From NCBI RefSeq assembly GCF_900110875.1, contig NZ_FOFM01000005.1, forward strand, positions 124,001-188,000: a DNA stretch of 64,000 bases, read 5' to 3'. Below the pieces are notes generated by a model. The model made no database searches. It was not told where the DNA came from and was given only the letters and a program-made list of their open reading frames with translations. The first letter of the stretch is position 1. Each line of letters starts with the position of its first letter. Positions 54,927 to 63,996 of the stretch are shown here, piece after piece. The position numbers and the translations under genes were made by a program. The DNA comes from Pseudovibrio axinellae (GTDB lineage: Bacteria; Pseudomonadota; Alphaproteobacteria; Rhizobiales; Stappiaceae).

Positions 54927-55940
54927 TCAGCTCACGCGAGCGATACAAAAATCAACTGCTTCCCGCAGCGCCTGTTTCGCTGGCCCATCTGGCAAGCCCG
55001 AAAGTGTTTCAATGGCCGATGCACCATAATCACGCGCACGTTGAACTGTATCAGCCAACGCACCGTTTTCTTTTAGCAGTTTGATAGCGTGGTCCAGATC
55101 ACCTTCGTTGATGTCACCATCTTCAAGGCAGCGCTTCCAAAATGCTTTGTCTTCATCACTGCCGCGCTCCATCGCGTAGATGATAGGCAATGTGATCTTC
55201 CCCTCATGGAAGTCATCACCAACATCCTTGCCAAGATCAGCTGCGGCACCACCATAATCCAGCGCATCATCAACCAGCTGGAAGGCATAGCCCAGTTCAA
55301 GACCAAACTTGCGGGCAGCGGCACGCACCTCATCGCCTTTATCAGCGATCTCAGGGCTCACTTCACATGCAGCAGCAAACAAAGCAGCTGTTTTTGCTTC
55401 GATCACCCGCAGGTACATATCATAGGTCGTAGATGTATCCTGCGCAGCACCAAGCTGAAGAACTTCTCCCTCAGCAATGATTGCAGACGCTTCAGAAAGG
55501 ATGCGCAAAGCTTCTAAAGAGTGCACATCAACCATCATCTTGAAAGCCTGGCCGAGCAGATAGTCGCCAACAAGCACACTCGCCTGGTTGCCCCAAAGCT
55601 TACGAGCTGCCAGCTTACCACGGCGCATATCGCTCTCATCAACCACATCATCATGCAGCAATGTTGCGGTATGCATAAATTCAACAGACGCGGCGAGAAT
55701 AACGTGTCCCTCGCCCTGATAGCCAAACATCTGGGCAAACGCCAGTGTCAGCATCGGGCGCAAGCGCTTCCCACCTGAATCAATCAGATGGCGCGCAATT
55801 TCCGGGATCAGCTCGACATTTGAACCAGCTTTGGAGAGGATCAGCGCGTTCACCTTCTCCATGTCACCAGATACGAGCTCGACCAGCCCCTGAATTCCAG
55901 CCGGTTTGGCTGTCTGTGATTGAAGACCAACTACGCCCAC
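54927..55940 (-). CDS. ispB: polyprenyl (octaprenyl or decaprenyl) diphosphate synthase
   Basis: A 337-residue trans-prenyltransferase making the quinone side chain. The first aspartate motif DDVVD is at 97-101 (LLHDDVVDESDMRRG) and the second at 224-228 (QLVDDALDYGG), the arrangement of long-chain synthases; small residues before the first motif agree with a long product. Chain length cannot be read exactly; relatives usually make ubiquinone-10, so decaprenyl is likely. It stands alone with a strong terminator. Confidence 0.93.
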   Translation of the reverse strand: MGVVGLQSQTAKPAGIQGLVELVSGDMEKVNALILSKAGSNVELIPEIARHLIDSGGKRLRPMLTLAFAQMFGYQGEGHVILAASVEFMHTATLLHDDVVDESDMRRGKLAARKLWGNQASVLVGDYLLGQAFKMMVDVHSLEALRILSEASAIIAEGEVLQLGAAQDTSTTYDMYLRVIEAKTAALFAAACEVSPEIADKGDEVRAAARKFGLELGYAFQLVDDALDYGGAAADLGKDVGDDFHEGKITLPIIYAMERGSDEDKAFWKRCLEDGDINEGDLDHAIKLLKENGALADTVQRARDYGASAIETLSGLPDGPAKQALREAVDFCIARVS

Positions 55941-56136
55941 GGGATACCTCTATCTTGATTCCACGGGGACAATAGGTTGGTAGTCGAATACGAGCAAGCG
56001 TTACTGGGAAATTGATGCCCAGAAAGTCGTGTCCAATGCATATTTTACCAATCACAACACGTTTTTTTGCACAAAACCAACCATAACCTGCATAGTTTGG
56101 AGTGAAACAGGCCACTCTCATCAAGAAGGTAGCATC

Positions 56137-56361
56137 GTGGAAGAACTCATCAGAACAACCGACCCAGTCGTCATTTCACATATCGAGGCGCTTCTGGGCG
56201 ACACCGACATCCTCTATTTCGTCGCAGACACCAACATGAGCATTTTGGATGGATCACTGGGTTTCCTGCCACGCCGTATTATGGTGGCATCGGACAGACT
56301 GAATGACGCGTGCGAGCTGATGAAAGAAGCTGGGCTGGAACACTACCTAAAAGAAACGTGA
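56137..56361 (+). CDS. DUF2007 family protein
   Basis: A 74-residue protein fitting DUF2007: ELIRTTDPVVISHIEALL, ILYFVADTNMSILDGSLGF and RIMVASDRLNDACELM. The family is thought to be a small signal-transduction fold related to PII but has no assigned activity. The start is GTG at 56137, seven bases after AAGG. It precedes a TrmN6-like methyltransferase by 89 bp on the same strand. Confidence 0.87.
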   Translation: MEELIRTTDPVVISHIEALLGDTDILYFVADTNMSILDGSLGFLPRRIMVASDRLNDACELMKEAGLEHYLKET

Positions 56362-56450
56362 AAACTACCTCAAGACCAACAATAGGGATTGCATGAAGCC
56401 CGCCACACTGTATCACAGCACCATCGCCAATACGTTGACCCGGCAAAGCT

Positions 56451-57254
56451 ATGACAGACCCTAAAACACCATCGAACCAGCTCAAAACCACCCAAGACAA
56501 GTTCCTTGGTGGCAAAGTCATAGTGGAACAACCTGCCAAAGGCCGCCATCGCGCCGGGCTGGATGCAGTGTATCTGGCGGCGAGCTTGCCAGAAGACACC
56601 ACTGGCACGGTCTTCGACCTGGGCACCGGCGTTGGCACAGCTGCCTTTTGCGCAGCCCAGCGTCTGCAGCAGATCAAGGCCGTCGGGGTAGAAGTTGACC
56701 CAGTCACAGCAGAACTTGCCCGCAAAGCGTTGAGCCTGCCAGGCAATGTTGCCTTTGCTGATCGCGTGAAGATCATGGAAACAGACCTCACGGCAAAGGG
56801 CGCTCAGCGGCACGAAAGTGGCTTGGCATCGTCAATAGCTGACCATGTCATTATGAACCCGCCCTATTACGACAGCGCTCGCTTTCGCGTCACCCCCCAC
56901 TCAGACCGCGCGCCCGCCCATGCTTTGGATGAGCGCGGCATTGAGCCATGGATCAGAACTGCAAAAGACTTGCTCAAGGATGGCGGAACGCTCTCTATCA
57001 TCTTCAGAGCAGACGGCTTGCAAGACCTTCTGGACCCCATGCAGCGCCGTTTTGGGGCCATAGACATCGTGCCGATCCGTCCCACTGCTGAGGCACCTGC
57101 AACCCGTATTCTAGTGCGCGCGGTGGCTGCAAGCAAAGCACCCTTGCAAATTCTGCCGGGCTTCACCTTGCACGAGCAATCAGGCGGCGCCTTCACCCCA
57201 CAAGCGACCGCAGTCATGCGGGAGGGCAAAGGCCTTGGCCTGACAAATCGCTAG
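56451..57254 (+). CDS. TrmN6-like tRNA (adenine-N6)-methyltransferase
   Basis: A 267-residue SAM-dependent methyltransferase of the small-domain type. SAM motif FDLGTGVGTAAF at 55-66, acidic loop VEVDP at 80-84, and the catalytic NPPYY at 136-140 (VIMNPPYYDSA) point to exocyclic adenine methylation, matching YfiC/TrmN6, which modifies A37 of tRNA1-Val. Substrate assignment is by family only. It begins with QDKFLGGKVIVEQPAKGRHR, typical of the group. Confidence 0.85.
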   Translation: MTDPKTPSNQLKTTQDKFLGGKVIVEQPAKGRHRAGLDAVYLAASLPEDTTGTVFDLGTGVGTAAFCAAQRLQQIKAVGVEVDPVTAELARKALSLPGNVAFADRVKIMETDLTAKGAQRHESGLASSIADHVIMNPPYYDSARFRVTPHSDRAPAHALDERGIEPWIRTAKDLLKDGGTLSIIFRADGLQDLLDPMQRRFGAIDIVPIRPTAEAPATRILVRAVAASKAPLQILPGFTLHEQSGGAFTPQATAVMREGKGLGLTNR

Positions 57255-57374
57255 ACCAATCTGCCAAGTGGTTCATCACAATCCGCTTTCAATATACGCT
57301 TTTCTCCTTATTATGATCACAGGGCGCAAATCAAAGCGCTTAAAATCCAAGGATAAGGCGGGAGCGGAATATTT

Positions 57375-58334
57375 ATGGGCAGCAAGGTTAGTCTACCAAA
57401 CTCCATCGAAGAAACCCTCGCGCTCCTAAGTTCTGGCGGGTATCTGGCAGACCGTGCATTGGCAACTGTCCTTCATCTATCTTTGCGTATGAAACGTCCC
57501 TTGTTTTTAGAGGGCGAAGCCGGTGTTGGTAAAACTGAAATTGCCAAAGTTCTCGCTGCAACGTTAAACCGTCCATTGGTACGGCTGCAATGTTACGAAG
57601 GATTGGATATTTCCTCTGCCGTTTATGAGTGGAACTATGCCGCTCAAATGGTCGAAATTCGCTTGTCAGAAGCAGCAGGCAAGGTCGAGCGTGAAAACCT
57701 CACCACTTCACTTTACAGCCCACGCTTTCTCATCAAACGCCCCGTGCTCCAAGCGCTTGAAACCACAGAACGTGGTGCTCCAATTTTCCTGATCGATGAA
57801 CTGGACCGTACGGATGAAGCGTTTGAGGCCTTTCTGCTGGAAGTCCTCTCAGACAGTCAGGTCACAATTCCCGAGCTTGGCACCATAAAATCTGACGAGC
57901 CGCCGATCACCATCATCACCACCAATCGCACGCGCGAAATTCACGACGCCTTAAAGCGCCGCTGTCTCTACCATTGGGTTGACTATCCCAATGCAGAACG
58001 TGAATTAAAAATCGTAGAGACCAAGCTGCCAGGGGCCGCCAAAGCTTTGTCCGAACAGGTCGTCGCCTTCGTGCAAAAACTGCGCGAGGATGATGCGCTG
58101 TTCAAAAAGCCCGGTGTCGCTGAAACACTGGATTGGGCAACAGCCCTCACGGAACTGCAAGAGGTCGCACTTGACCCTGAAATGGTCTCCGACACTTTAG
58201 GTGTCCTGCTTAAATACCAGGAGGATATTGACCGCATCAAAGGATCCAAAACAAAATCTATCCTCGATGAGATCCGTATGGAAGCAAACAGCCAGGCCAC
58301 TATTGCGGGCAGCATGCACATGCCAACAGCCTAG
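57375..58334 (+). CDS. MoxR-family AAA+ ATPase
   Basis: A 319-residue AAA+ ATPase of the MoxR class. Walker A GEAGVGKT at 47-54, Walker B IFLIDELDR with D141 and E142, and later TTNRTREIHDALKRRC (sensor region and arginine finger) are intact. MoxR proteins work with VWA partners as chaperones inserting metals or assembling complexes. A VWA-domain gene follows 11 bp downstream, a classic pair. The complex they serve is not obvious here. Confidence 0.92.
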   Translation: MGSKVSLPNSIEETLALLSSGGYLADRALATVLHLSLRMKRPLFLEGEAGVGKTEIAKVLAATLNRPLVRLQCYEGLDISSAVYEWNYAAQMVEIRLSEAAGKVERENLTTSLYSPRFLIKRPVLQALETTERGAPIFLIDELDRTDEAFEAFLLEVLSDSQVTIPELGTIKSDEPPITIITTNRTREIHDALKRRCLYHWVDYPNAERELKIVETKLPGAAKALSEQVVAFVQKLREDDALFKKPGVAETLDWATALTELQEVALDPEMVSDTLGVLLKYQEDIDRIKGSKTKSILDEIRMEANSQATIAGSMHMPTA

Positions 58335-58345
58335 CGAGCGAAACC

Positions 58346-59605
58346 ATGCTTGACCCGACAGACACACCCAAAACGCCGCGCCCTCCTCATGGCAGAATGA
58401 CCGAAAACATCGTTCATTTTGCCAGAACACTGCGCAAAGCTGGCTTGCCAGCAGGCCCGTCTGCAGTGGTTGATGCCGTCAATGCAGTCACAATCAACGG
58501 TATTGAGAACAAGCAGGACCTGTATTGGACACTCCACTCCGTCTTTGTCCATAAGCGTGATCAGCAGCCCGTCTTTGATGAGGCTTTCCGCCTCTACTGG
58601 CAAAGCAAGAACCTCATCGAAAAAATGCTGGCATTGCTTTCTCCAGTCGCACCTGCTGGCCAGCGTGAACCAGAAAAGCCTCGGGCAGCTCAATCGCGGG
58701 TTGCCAACGCTTTTGAAGCCAACAAACAACGAGAGGCCAGGGAGACCAAACCACTGATTGAAGTGGATGCCCGCTTCACCATCTCTGAAAAAGAAGTCCT
58801 GCAAAAGAAGGATTTTGCGCAAATGAGCGCACAAGAGATGAATGAAGCTCGCAGGGCCCTCGCCAACCTCACCATGCCAGCAGATCAAGTCTCCTCGCGT
58901 CGTTTCAAGCCAGCTCACACCCACACGGTGAAGAAGCAGGTGGATGCCAGAAGAACCATGCGAGCCACGCTCAAAGCAGGTGGCTCTATCATCGACCTGA
59001 AGCACAAAGCCCCGGCGAAAGTACACCCGCCTGTGGTTGCACTCTGCGACATTTCTGGAAGCATGGGCCAGTACTCGCGCATCATGCTGCACTTTTTGCA
59101 TGCCCTGTCAGAAAAGCGCAAAACCCATACCTTCCTGTTTGGCACCCGGCTCACCAATATAACACGTGCTCTGCGTATGAAGGACCCGGACGAAGCGCTC
59201 GCAGCCTGTACAGACGAAGTCGAGGATTGGTCTGGCGGAACCCGCATTGCAAGCTCGCTGCAAACGTTCAACCGGGACTGGTTGAGGCGCGTATGCCACG
59301 GCGGTCCACTCGTCCTGCTTATCACTGATGGCTTGGAGCGCGAAGCTCACGATGAGCTATCAATTGAGATGGATCGCCTCCACCGCTCTTGCCGGCGGTT
59401 AATCTGGCTCAATCCCTTGCTGCGCTATGACAAGTTTGAGGCCAAGGCGCAGGGAATTCAGGCAATCTTGCCGCATACGGATGAGTTTCGGGCCATCCAC
59501 TCGTTGGATGCGGTCAAAGATCTGTGTATTGCGCTCAATGACAGGCACATCCATAGTACATATGATGCGTCCAAAAGATTCCTCAAAACACCATCAGCGC
59601 GGTGA
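58346..59605 (+). CDS. VWA-domain (CoxE-like) protein, MoxR partner
   Basis: A 419-residue protein with a C-terminal von Willebrand factor A domain. The MIDAS metal site begins CDISGSMGQYSR with D235, S237 and S239; supporting residues follow in FLFGTRLTNITRAL and VLLITDGLERE. Similar proteins are named CoxE after carbon monoxide dehydrogenase maturation, but no such enzyme is nearby. It is the natural partner of the MoxR ATPase encoded 11 bp upstream. Confidence 0.9.
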   Translation: MLDPTDTPKTPRPPHGRMTENIVHFARTLRKAGLPAGPSAVVDAVNAVTINGIENKQDLYWTLHSVFVHKRDQQPVFDEAFRLYWQSKNLIEKMLALLSPVAPAGQREPEKPRAAQSRVANAFEANKQREARETKPLIEVDARFTISEKEVLQKKDFAQMSAQEMNEARRALANLTMPADQVSSRRFKPAHTHTVKKQVDARRTMRATLKAGGSIIDLKHKAPAKVHPPVVALCDISGSMGQYSRIMLHFLHALSEKRKTHTFLFGTRLTNITRALRMKDPDEALAACTDEVEDWSGGTRIASSLQTFNRDWLRRVCHGGPLVLLITDGLEREAHDELSIEMDRLHRSCRRLIWLNPLLRYDKFEAKAQGIQAILPHTDEFRAIHSLDAVKDLCIALNDRHIHSTYDASKRFLKTPSAR

Positions 59606-59695
59606 ACGGCGATCAAACTGCCAGCGCATCTACCCGTGAAACCTTATGCTTGCAGTATGAGTTGGCAGAGCAAGCGCAGTTTTTTGTTAGAGCCC

Positions 59696-60004
59696 ATGAC
59701 ACTTAAAGCCCTCCTGCACGCTGTAAGAGCCGTATCAAACATCTACGCCAAACGGTTCAACATCACCCGCGATGAGCTTTGGTACCTTGCCAAACTTCAA
59801 GAAGAGCTTGGAGAGCTGACAGCCGCCCATTTGAAGGCAAGCCGCCGTGGCCGCTCAGGCACATCAACCGCGCAAGAACTGCACACGCAAAAAGAAGATG
59901 AAGCCGCAGACCTTCTGGCTCATCTTCTGCTTTACGCTGACCAGAATGATCTGGACCTTGAAGAAGCAATTCGCCGCAAATGGATGCAATACCTCCCCGC
60001 TTAA
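59696..60004 (+). CDS. MazG-like nucleotide pyrophosphohydrolase
   Basis: A 102-residue all-alpha protein with the MazG pattern: LAKLQEELGELTAAHLKASR then QKEDEAADLLAHLLLYAD, matching EExxE...ExxD metal-binding motifs. It may hydrolyse abnormal nucleotides. The start is placed at 59696; longer readings to 59657 or 59636 add residues unlike the family. It follows the MoxR-VWA pair on the same strand by about 90 bp; any link is positional. Confidence 0.7.
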   Translation: MTLKALLHAVRAVSNIYAKRFNITRDELWYLAKLQEELGELTAAHLKASRRGRSGTSTAQELHTQKEDEAADLLAHLLLYADQNDLDLEEAIRRKWMQYLPA

Positions 60005-60078
60005 AACATCGCGGCAGAATTCAGCATGTGAGGCGCTTTAAAATAACTGGCTAAGCAGTTCTTTCAAGCGCACCTAAC

Positions 60079-60675
60079 TCAACGAGCGATCAAAATCGGC
60101 TTACCATTGCTAGCCAAAAGGCCTTCCCACCGGTTTTTCTCAGTCCTGCGCATTCTGCCTTTCAGGCGCGAAAGGTCGTCAAATAGAACCAGCTCCTGCC
60201 CCTTCAGTCCCCAGTTGGAAACAAAGAACAAATCACCATCCATGCAATTATTGGCCCGCGCCTGATAACCATTGCTCTTGGGCGCCTCGCCCAGATCAAG
60301 CTGACAAACACGATCATCAGAGTTTAAATAAACAGTCCAACTGCCAACCATGTTCTTGGAGTGAGCCAGACGCACCGGCTTGGCCTCATCTTTCCCAAAA
60401 ACATCAAGAGCAACACCTTCAGGAACAAAAGCGGTGGTGGTCTCCCTCTCCCCAACCGCGTTCACCGAGACCTTTTGTATTTCGCCAAGCCCCGTATCTT
60501 CTTCTCCATTATACGCTACGGATTGAATACTCTGCTCTTGGCCGCTCTCGCTCTGATCAACACCGGCACGAACTATTGGTTGTTGCACCGCGCCCGCAAC
60601 TTCCTGCGTGCCGCTGCCACCACTTTCACAACCAACAAGCCCCAACAGGCTTGCCGCAAAAATCAATCGGTTCAT
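60079..60675 (-). CDS. AprI/Inh-family metalloprotease inhibitor lipoprotein
   Basis: A 198-residue lipoprotein: signal peptide MNRLIFAASLLGLVGC with the lipobox LVGC. After a flexible linker of 80 residues the C-terminal domain matches the Inh beta-barrel: MVGSWTVYLNSDDRVCQLDL, NNCMDGDLFFVSNWGLKG and WEGLLASNGKPILIAR, with two cysteines for a disulfide. Inh proteins bind serralysin-type metalloproteases and protect the periplasm. No protease gene lies nearby. GGGGGGA precedes the ATG. Confidence 0.8.
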   Translation of the reverse strand: MNRLIFAASLLGLVGCESGGSGTQEVAGAVQQPIVRAGVDQSESGQEQSIQSVAYNGEEDTGLGEIQKVSVNAVGERETTTAFVPEGVALDVFGKDEAKPVRLAHSKNMVGSWTVYLNSDDRVCQLDLGEAPKSNGYQARANNCMDGDLFFVSNWGLKGQELVLFDDLSRLKGRMRRTEKNRWEGLLASNGKPILIAR

Positions 60676-61092
60676 GTCATCCCCCCAAAGACACAATCTC
60701 CAAAACTTTGCTAAGCGCGAAAAATGTCAGGGCCGTTGATAAACCAGACGAAGTACAGGGCCCCCACCCTCATTGACTTCAGCCCAGCCTCCAGCCTCAT
60801 CCTCATAAAAGAAAACAGAGTCCGCGTGATCAGCTCACAACATGCATAGACAAACTCGCACTCCTCCCAGCACCAGCTGCCTGCCCAGCCACGTTCCAAA
60901 CCCATCATCAGATGAGTTTGAATCAAACTGTCAGTTTAGCCTAGTAAATTAATAGGGGGTTTGCACAGCAAAAACTCTCACTGGCGACCATGTAGATCAG
61001 CACAACAGCAAAAATGAGGTGAGACAAGCTACTGACTTAATAAGGTTTTTTTAGATATTAAGGAACTAATAGAAAACCAAACGGCGCGGTAT
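60676..61092. other. gap between the two inhibitor-type units
   Basis: About 415 bp. Short minus-strand reading frames are present but none is convincing. The promoter of the Inh-type gene must lie at its left end. No RNA or repeat was recognised. Confidence 0.4.
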
Positions 61093-61644
61093 TCACCCTT
61101 CTTGGATAGGGCGGCAAAAAGAGCCCGCTTTTTGCACATCAGCAACTGGCACCAGATTGAGTGTGTACTCAGTTGGCTTTGTATCATCATGTTCAAGTGC
61201 AACGAACTGGTACACACCATCCAGCCAGCACCCATCCTGCTTAAACTCAGGAAGCTCGTATATTTCAATGGCGCGCATGTCTTTAAGTGGACCATTGTCG
61301 TCAAAAAGCCAACTCACCACGATCGGAACTGGTTCCCCTGACTGGTATGTAGCCTCTTTGAGCTGATCACTTTTCGCCCGGCACGAAAGCTCATCCAACT
61401 CTGCCAGTTGAACACGCAGATGCCCCATAAACCCGTGATACGCAGGCGGCGGGTAGCTAACTGAATACGCAAACGGTTTGTCAGTTCCCTCACCAGCTTC
61501 TGACAGTGTGGCAGCCACCTCCCATCGCGGCACCGGTGTCTTACCGTCCCCTGCAATACAGGTCGGCAAATCAATCTGCTCAGCACTGTGAGCCCCCGTA
61601 AGACCGGCGGCCAAAAAAACGAGTAAATATGAGTGCACTCTCAT
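61093..61644 (-). CDS. hypothetical secreted protein downstream of the LprI-type gene
   Basis: A 183-residue protein with a signal peptide (MRVHSYLLVFLAAGLTG, cleavage near AHSA-EQ). The mature part has four cysteines, one near each end and two inside, and aromatic clusters such as AYSVSYPPPAYHGFMG and GCWLDGVYQFVAL. I recognise no family. Its start lies 6 bp after the stop of the LprI-type gene, so the two are co-transcribed. It is presumably periplasmic; an envelope-defence role is inferred from position only. The ATG at 61644 is preferred to TTG at 61647. Confidence 0.65.
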   Translation of the reverse strand: MRVHSYLLVFLAAGLTGAHSAEQIDLPTCIAGDGKTPVPRWEVAATLSEAGEGTDKPFAYSVSYPPPAYHGFMGHLRVQLAELDELSCRAKSDQLKEATYQSGEPVPIVVSWLFDDNGPLKDMRAIEIYELPEFKQDGCWLDGVYQFVALEHDDTKPTEYTLNLVPVADVQKAGSFCRPIQEG

Positions 61645-61650
61645 CAAGCT

Positions 61651-62133
61651 CTATTTCTCCCGTGGCGCCGTGAACTCTGAAAGTTGAAGCGCCCAAAATG
61701 CAGTTACACGATTAAAGCATTCCAATTCCAAAATAGGAGCCATCCTTTGTTCTCCTTTCATTGTAAACGGAATGTTGCAAGCGTTGTTGCGAAAGGCCTT
61801 CCAATTAACGTTAGCTTCCTGCATTTCAGTCATGGTTGGCTTATCCTGCCTGAGCCGCAAGTCCTTCTCAGCAGCTGCTATCATCTTTTCCCAAAGCGCA
61901 GTTTCACGCGCATAACACTTGCTAATCCCCGTGCTGGTTCGGTCCTTGACTGTCATGGTACAACTTTCAAAAGCCCTGCCAATGCACTGCACCTTCCTGT
62001 TAAACACAAGCCCTTCTTTTTGGAGGCAACTTTGAAGCGCCCTAATTTCGTCAGGCCGCGGTGTATCTGGCCCCTGCGCAAACGCCGCAACCGAGAAACA
62101 CAAAGAGAGAAGAAGCACTAAACACCTGATCAT
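61651..62133 (-). CDS. LprI-type lysozyme inhibitor family protein (DUF1311)
   Basis: A 160-residue secreted protein: signal peptide MIRCLVLLLSLCFSVAAFAQ, then a helical mature domain with CIGRAFESCTM, KCYARETALWEKMIAAAEKDL and ELECFNRVTAFWALQLSEF. The cysteine and aromatic spacing fits the DUF1311/LprI family, some members of which inhibit lysozyme. AAGG precedes the ATG. It leads a two-gene unit and could protect peptidoglycan from host or rival lysozymes. Confidence 0.8.
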   Translation of the reverse strand: MIRCLVLLLSLCFSVAAFAQGPDTPRPDEIRALQSCLQKEGLVFNRKVQCIGRAFESCTMTVKDRTSTGISKCYARETALWEKMIAAAEKDLRLRQDKPTMTEMQEANVNWKAFRNNACNIPFTMKGEQRMAPILELECFNRVTAFWALQLSEFTAPREK

Positions 62134-62265
62134 GAGCAGCTACCTTAAAATCCAAGGCGCACAGCATACGCAGATATTCTTAACCTGATGCGCTCCCGAC
62201 TCCTCCATTCCTAACCAAGCCGTCACACCCTTAACAAGGCCCTCCTCACCTTGTTAAAACTCGAC

Positions 62266-62300
62266 AAAAAAAAGGGTCCCGGAGCAATGCCCCGAAACCC
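62266..62300 (-). terminator. intrinsic terminator of the liv substrate-binding gene
   Basis: On the minus strand GGGTTTCGGGGC pairs with GCTCCGGGACCC (including G-U pairs) around ATT, followed by eight T residues. It lies 30 bp after the stop codon and ends the liv transcript. Confidence 0.93.
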
Positions 62301-62330
62301 TCATGAACCTGTAAAGGTCATTCTAATGAA

Positions 62331-63431
62331 TTAACGGTACGCGTAAGAACCGTCTTTCCACTCATACCAAACGTAACCTGGAAGGGTAACGTCACCTTTT
62401 TCATCGAACGACAGTTCACCAAGAACTGTATCGAACTTTTCAGAGTTCAGCTTCTCAACAACTGTATCGTAGTCAGTTGAACCGGCAGCAGCTGCAGCTT
62501 TCGCCCATGTCTGGATCGCAGCGTAGGTGTACAGTGCGTAACCTTCTGTGGTTTTACCAGCAGCTTCAAGAGCAGCAACAACAGCAGCAGCTTCTTCGTT
62601 GCTACGTGGATCCGGTGGGAATGTCATCAAAGTGCCAGCACCTGCTGGACCTGTGATTGACCAGTACTCATCAGTCACAAGCGCATCACCAGAAACCAAG
62701 ATGGTATCCATACCCTGATCAACCATCTGACGCTTCATCAGACCAGCTTCAGTGTGGTAACCACCCACGTAAAGAACGTCGACTTTTTCAGACTTCAGCT
62801 TGGAAACCAGCGCTGTGTAGTCTTTCTCACCAGCAGTGTAAGCCTCATAAAGAGCCTCTTCTTTGCCAGCAGCGTTCATCACAGCTTTGGTCGCGTCCGC
62901 AAGACCCTTACCGTAAGCTGTTTTATCGTGGATCACAGCGATGTTTTTGTCGCCAAACTCAGTTGCAAGTGTTGTACCTGCAACGCGGCCCTGCTGATCA
63001 TCACGGCCACATACACGGAAGGTACCTGGACCTGCGCGCTCATCAGTGTATTTCGGGTTGGTCGACGCAGGAGTGATCTGGATGATACCCTCTTCAGCGT
63101 AAACCTGAGATGCTGGGATAGAAGAGCCCGAGCAGAAGTGACCAGCCATAAAGGCTACGTTTTTACCAACCATCTGGTTGGCAACAGCAACAGCCTGCTT
63201 TGGATCACAAGCATCATCACCAACCTCAAGAACAAGCATCTCGCCGTTCACACCACCAGCAGCGTTGATATCAGCAACAGCCTGCTCAGCACCTGCTTTC
63301 ATCTGTGCACCAAACGATGCGTACTGACCTGTCATCGGGCCCGCAGTTCCAACAATAATGTCAGCCATAGCAGCGCCAGAAATTGCCATTGCAGCAACAC
63401 CGGCAACGCTTGCCAAAAGATACTTTTTCAT
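62331..63431 (-). CDS. livJ: branched-chain amino acid ABC transporter substrate-binding protein
   Basis: A 366-residue periplasmic binding protein. Signal peptide MKKYLLASVAGVAAMAISGA with cleavage near AMA-DI. Mature blocks: IVGTAGPMTGQYASFGAQMK, AVADINAAGGVNGEMLVLEVGDDACDPKQA and GHFCSGSSIPASQVYAEEGI, all typical of LivJ/LivK. It delivers leucine, isoleucine or valine to an ABC permease. ATG at 63431 follows GGGGAG by six bases. The permease and ATPase genes should lie beyond the right edge of the window. Confidence 0.93.
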   Translation of the reverse strand: MKKYLLASVAGVAAMAISGAAMADIIVGTAGPMTGQYASFGAQMKAGAEQAVADINAAGGVNGEMLVLEVGDDACDPKQAVAVANQMVGKNVAFMAGHFCSGSSIPASQVYAEEGIIQITPASTNPKYTDERAGPGTFRVCGRDDQQGRVAGTTLATEFGDKNIAVIHDKTAYGKGLADATKAVMNAAGKEEALYEAYTAGEKDYTALVSKLKSEKVDVLYVGGYHTEAGLMKRQMVDQGMDTILVSGDALVTDEYWSITGPAGAGTLMTFPPDPRSNEEAAAVVAALEAAGKTTEGYALYTYAAIQTWAKAAAAAGSTDYDTVVEKLNSEKFDTVLGELSFDEKGDVTLPGYVWYEWKDGSYAYR

Positions 63432-63473
63432 AAAAAACTCCCCTAAGTCAGGTGCATTTCTCAATAAAACACC

Positions 63474-63498
63474 AGCGGATTACGCGGTGTAATCCGCT
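63474..63498 (-). other. hairpin between the small membrane gene and livJ
   Basis: AGCGGATTAC at 63474-63483 pairs perfectly with GTAATCCGCT at 63489-63498 around GCGGT. It lies in the livJ leader, 43 bp upstream of the ATG. The following minus-strand bases (GGTGTTTTATTG) are only weakly T-rich, so it could be a leaky terminator, an RNA processing or stability element, or an attenuator. Confidence 0.7.
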
Positions 63499-63636
63499 GA
63501 AGCAGGCAAACCCCTCGCCTACTCAATGCCTCCAGTAACAAGGACCTCTCCGAACTCGTCATCTGAATGCTTCACCAGACACTAGTGTGACTAGAACTGA
63601 TCAAATTCGCAAGAATTATCTAAGTATTTTTGATAA

Positions 63637-63996
63637 TTAGTAATTATCTTGCTTTCCCGGTTTCAGTTTCCAGCTAAAGACGCTCACTTTATCGTAGAGC
63701 CAGCTGTACTGCGTCACCATCTGTTTGGTCCGTGTGCTGCGGTAGCTTGCCAGCCCAATTGCCAAGAGAACGGCATAATCCACCACCAGATACTGGATGG
63801 ACAGCAAAGGCTCCTCAAACAACGCAAACGACAGAAACCGCACGGCCAGCGCCAGCAGAAACGTGAACCAGAGCAGAATCGGCAAAGGCCGCCAGGTCAT
63901 CGCAACAGAGCGACCTGTTGCAGCAGATGCGATTCCGCCAAGAATCACGACCAACACAATAAAGACAGACAAAGAGCTGTCGTAAAGAATACCCAT
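63637..63996 (-). CDS. small liv-operon membrane protein (possibly DUF6867)
   Basis: A 119-residue membrane protein with three hydrophobic segments: SLSVFIVLVVILGGIASAA, LLWFTFLLALAVRFLSFAL and LVVDYAVLLAIGLASY, and a soluble basic tail. I recall similar genes between the liv ATPase and binding-protein genes in Hyphomicrobiales, possibly named DUF6867. A role in assembling or tuning the transporter is inference. Only four bases remain upstream, so its ribosome site and start cannot be checked. Confidence 0.65.
   Translation of the reverse strand: MGILYDSSLSVFIVLVVILGGIASAATGRSVAMTWRPLPILLWFTFLLALAVRFLSFALFEEPLLSIQYLVVDYAVLLAIGLASYRSTRTKQMVTQYSWLYDKVSVFSWKLKPGKQDNY

Noticed and set aside
60711-60926. 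Minus-strand 71-residue reading frame near the Inh-type gene
   Set aside because: No start signal or family resemblance; cysteines and tryptophans are not arranged in a known motif.
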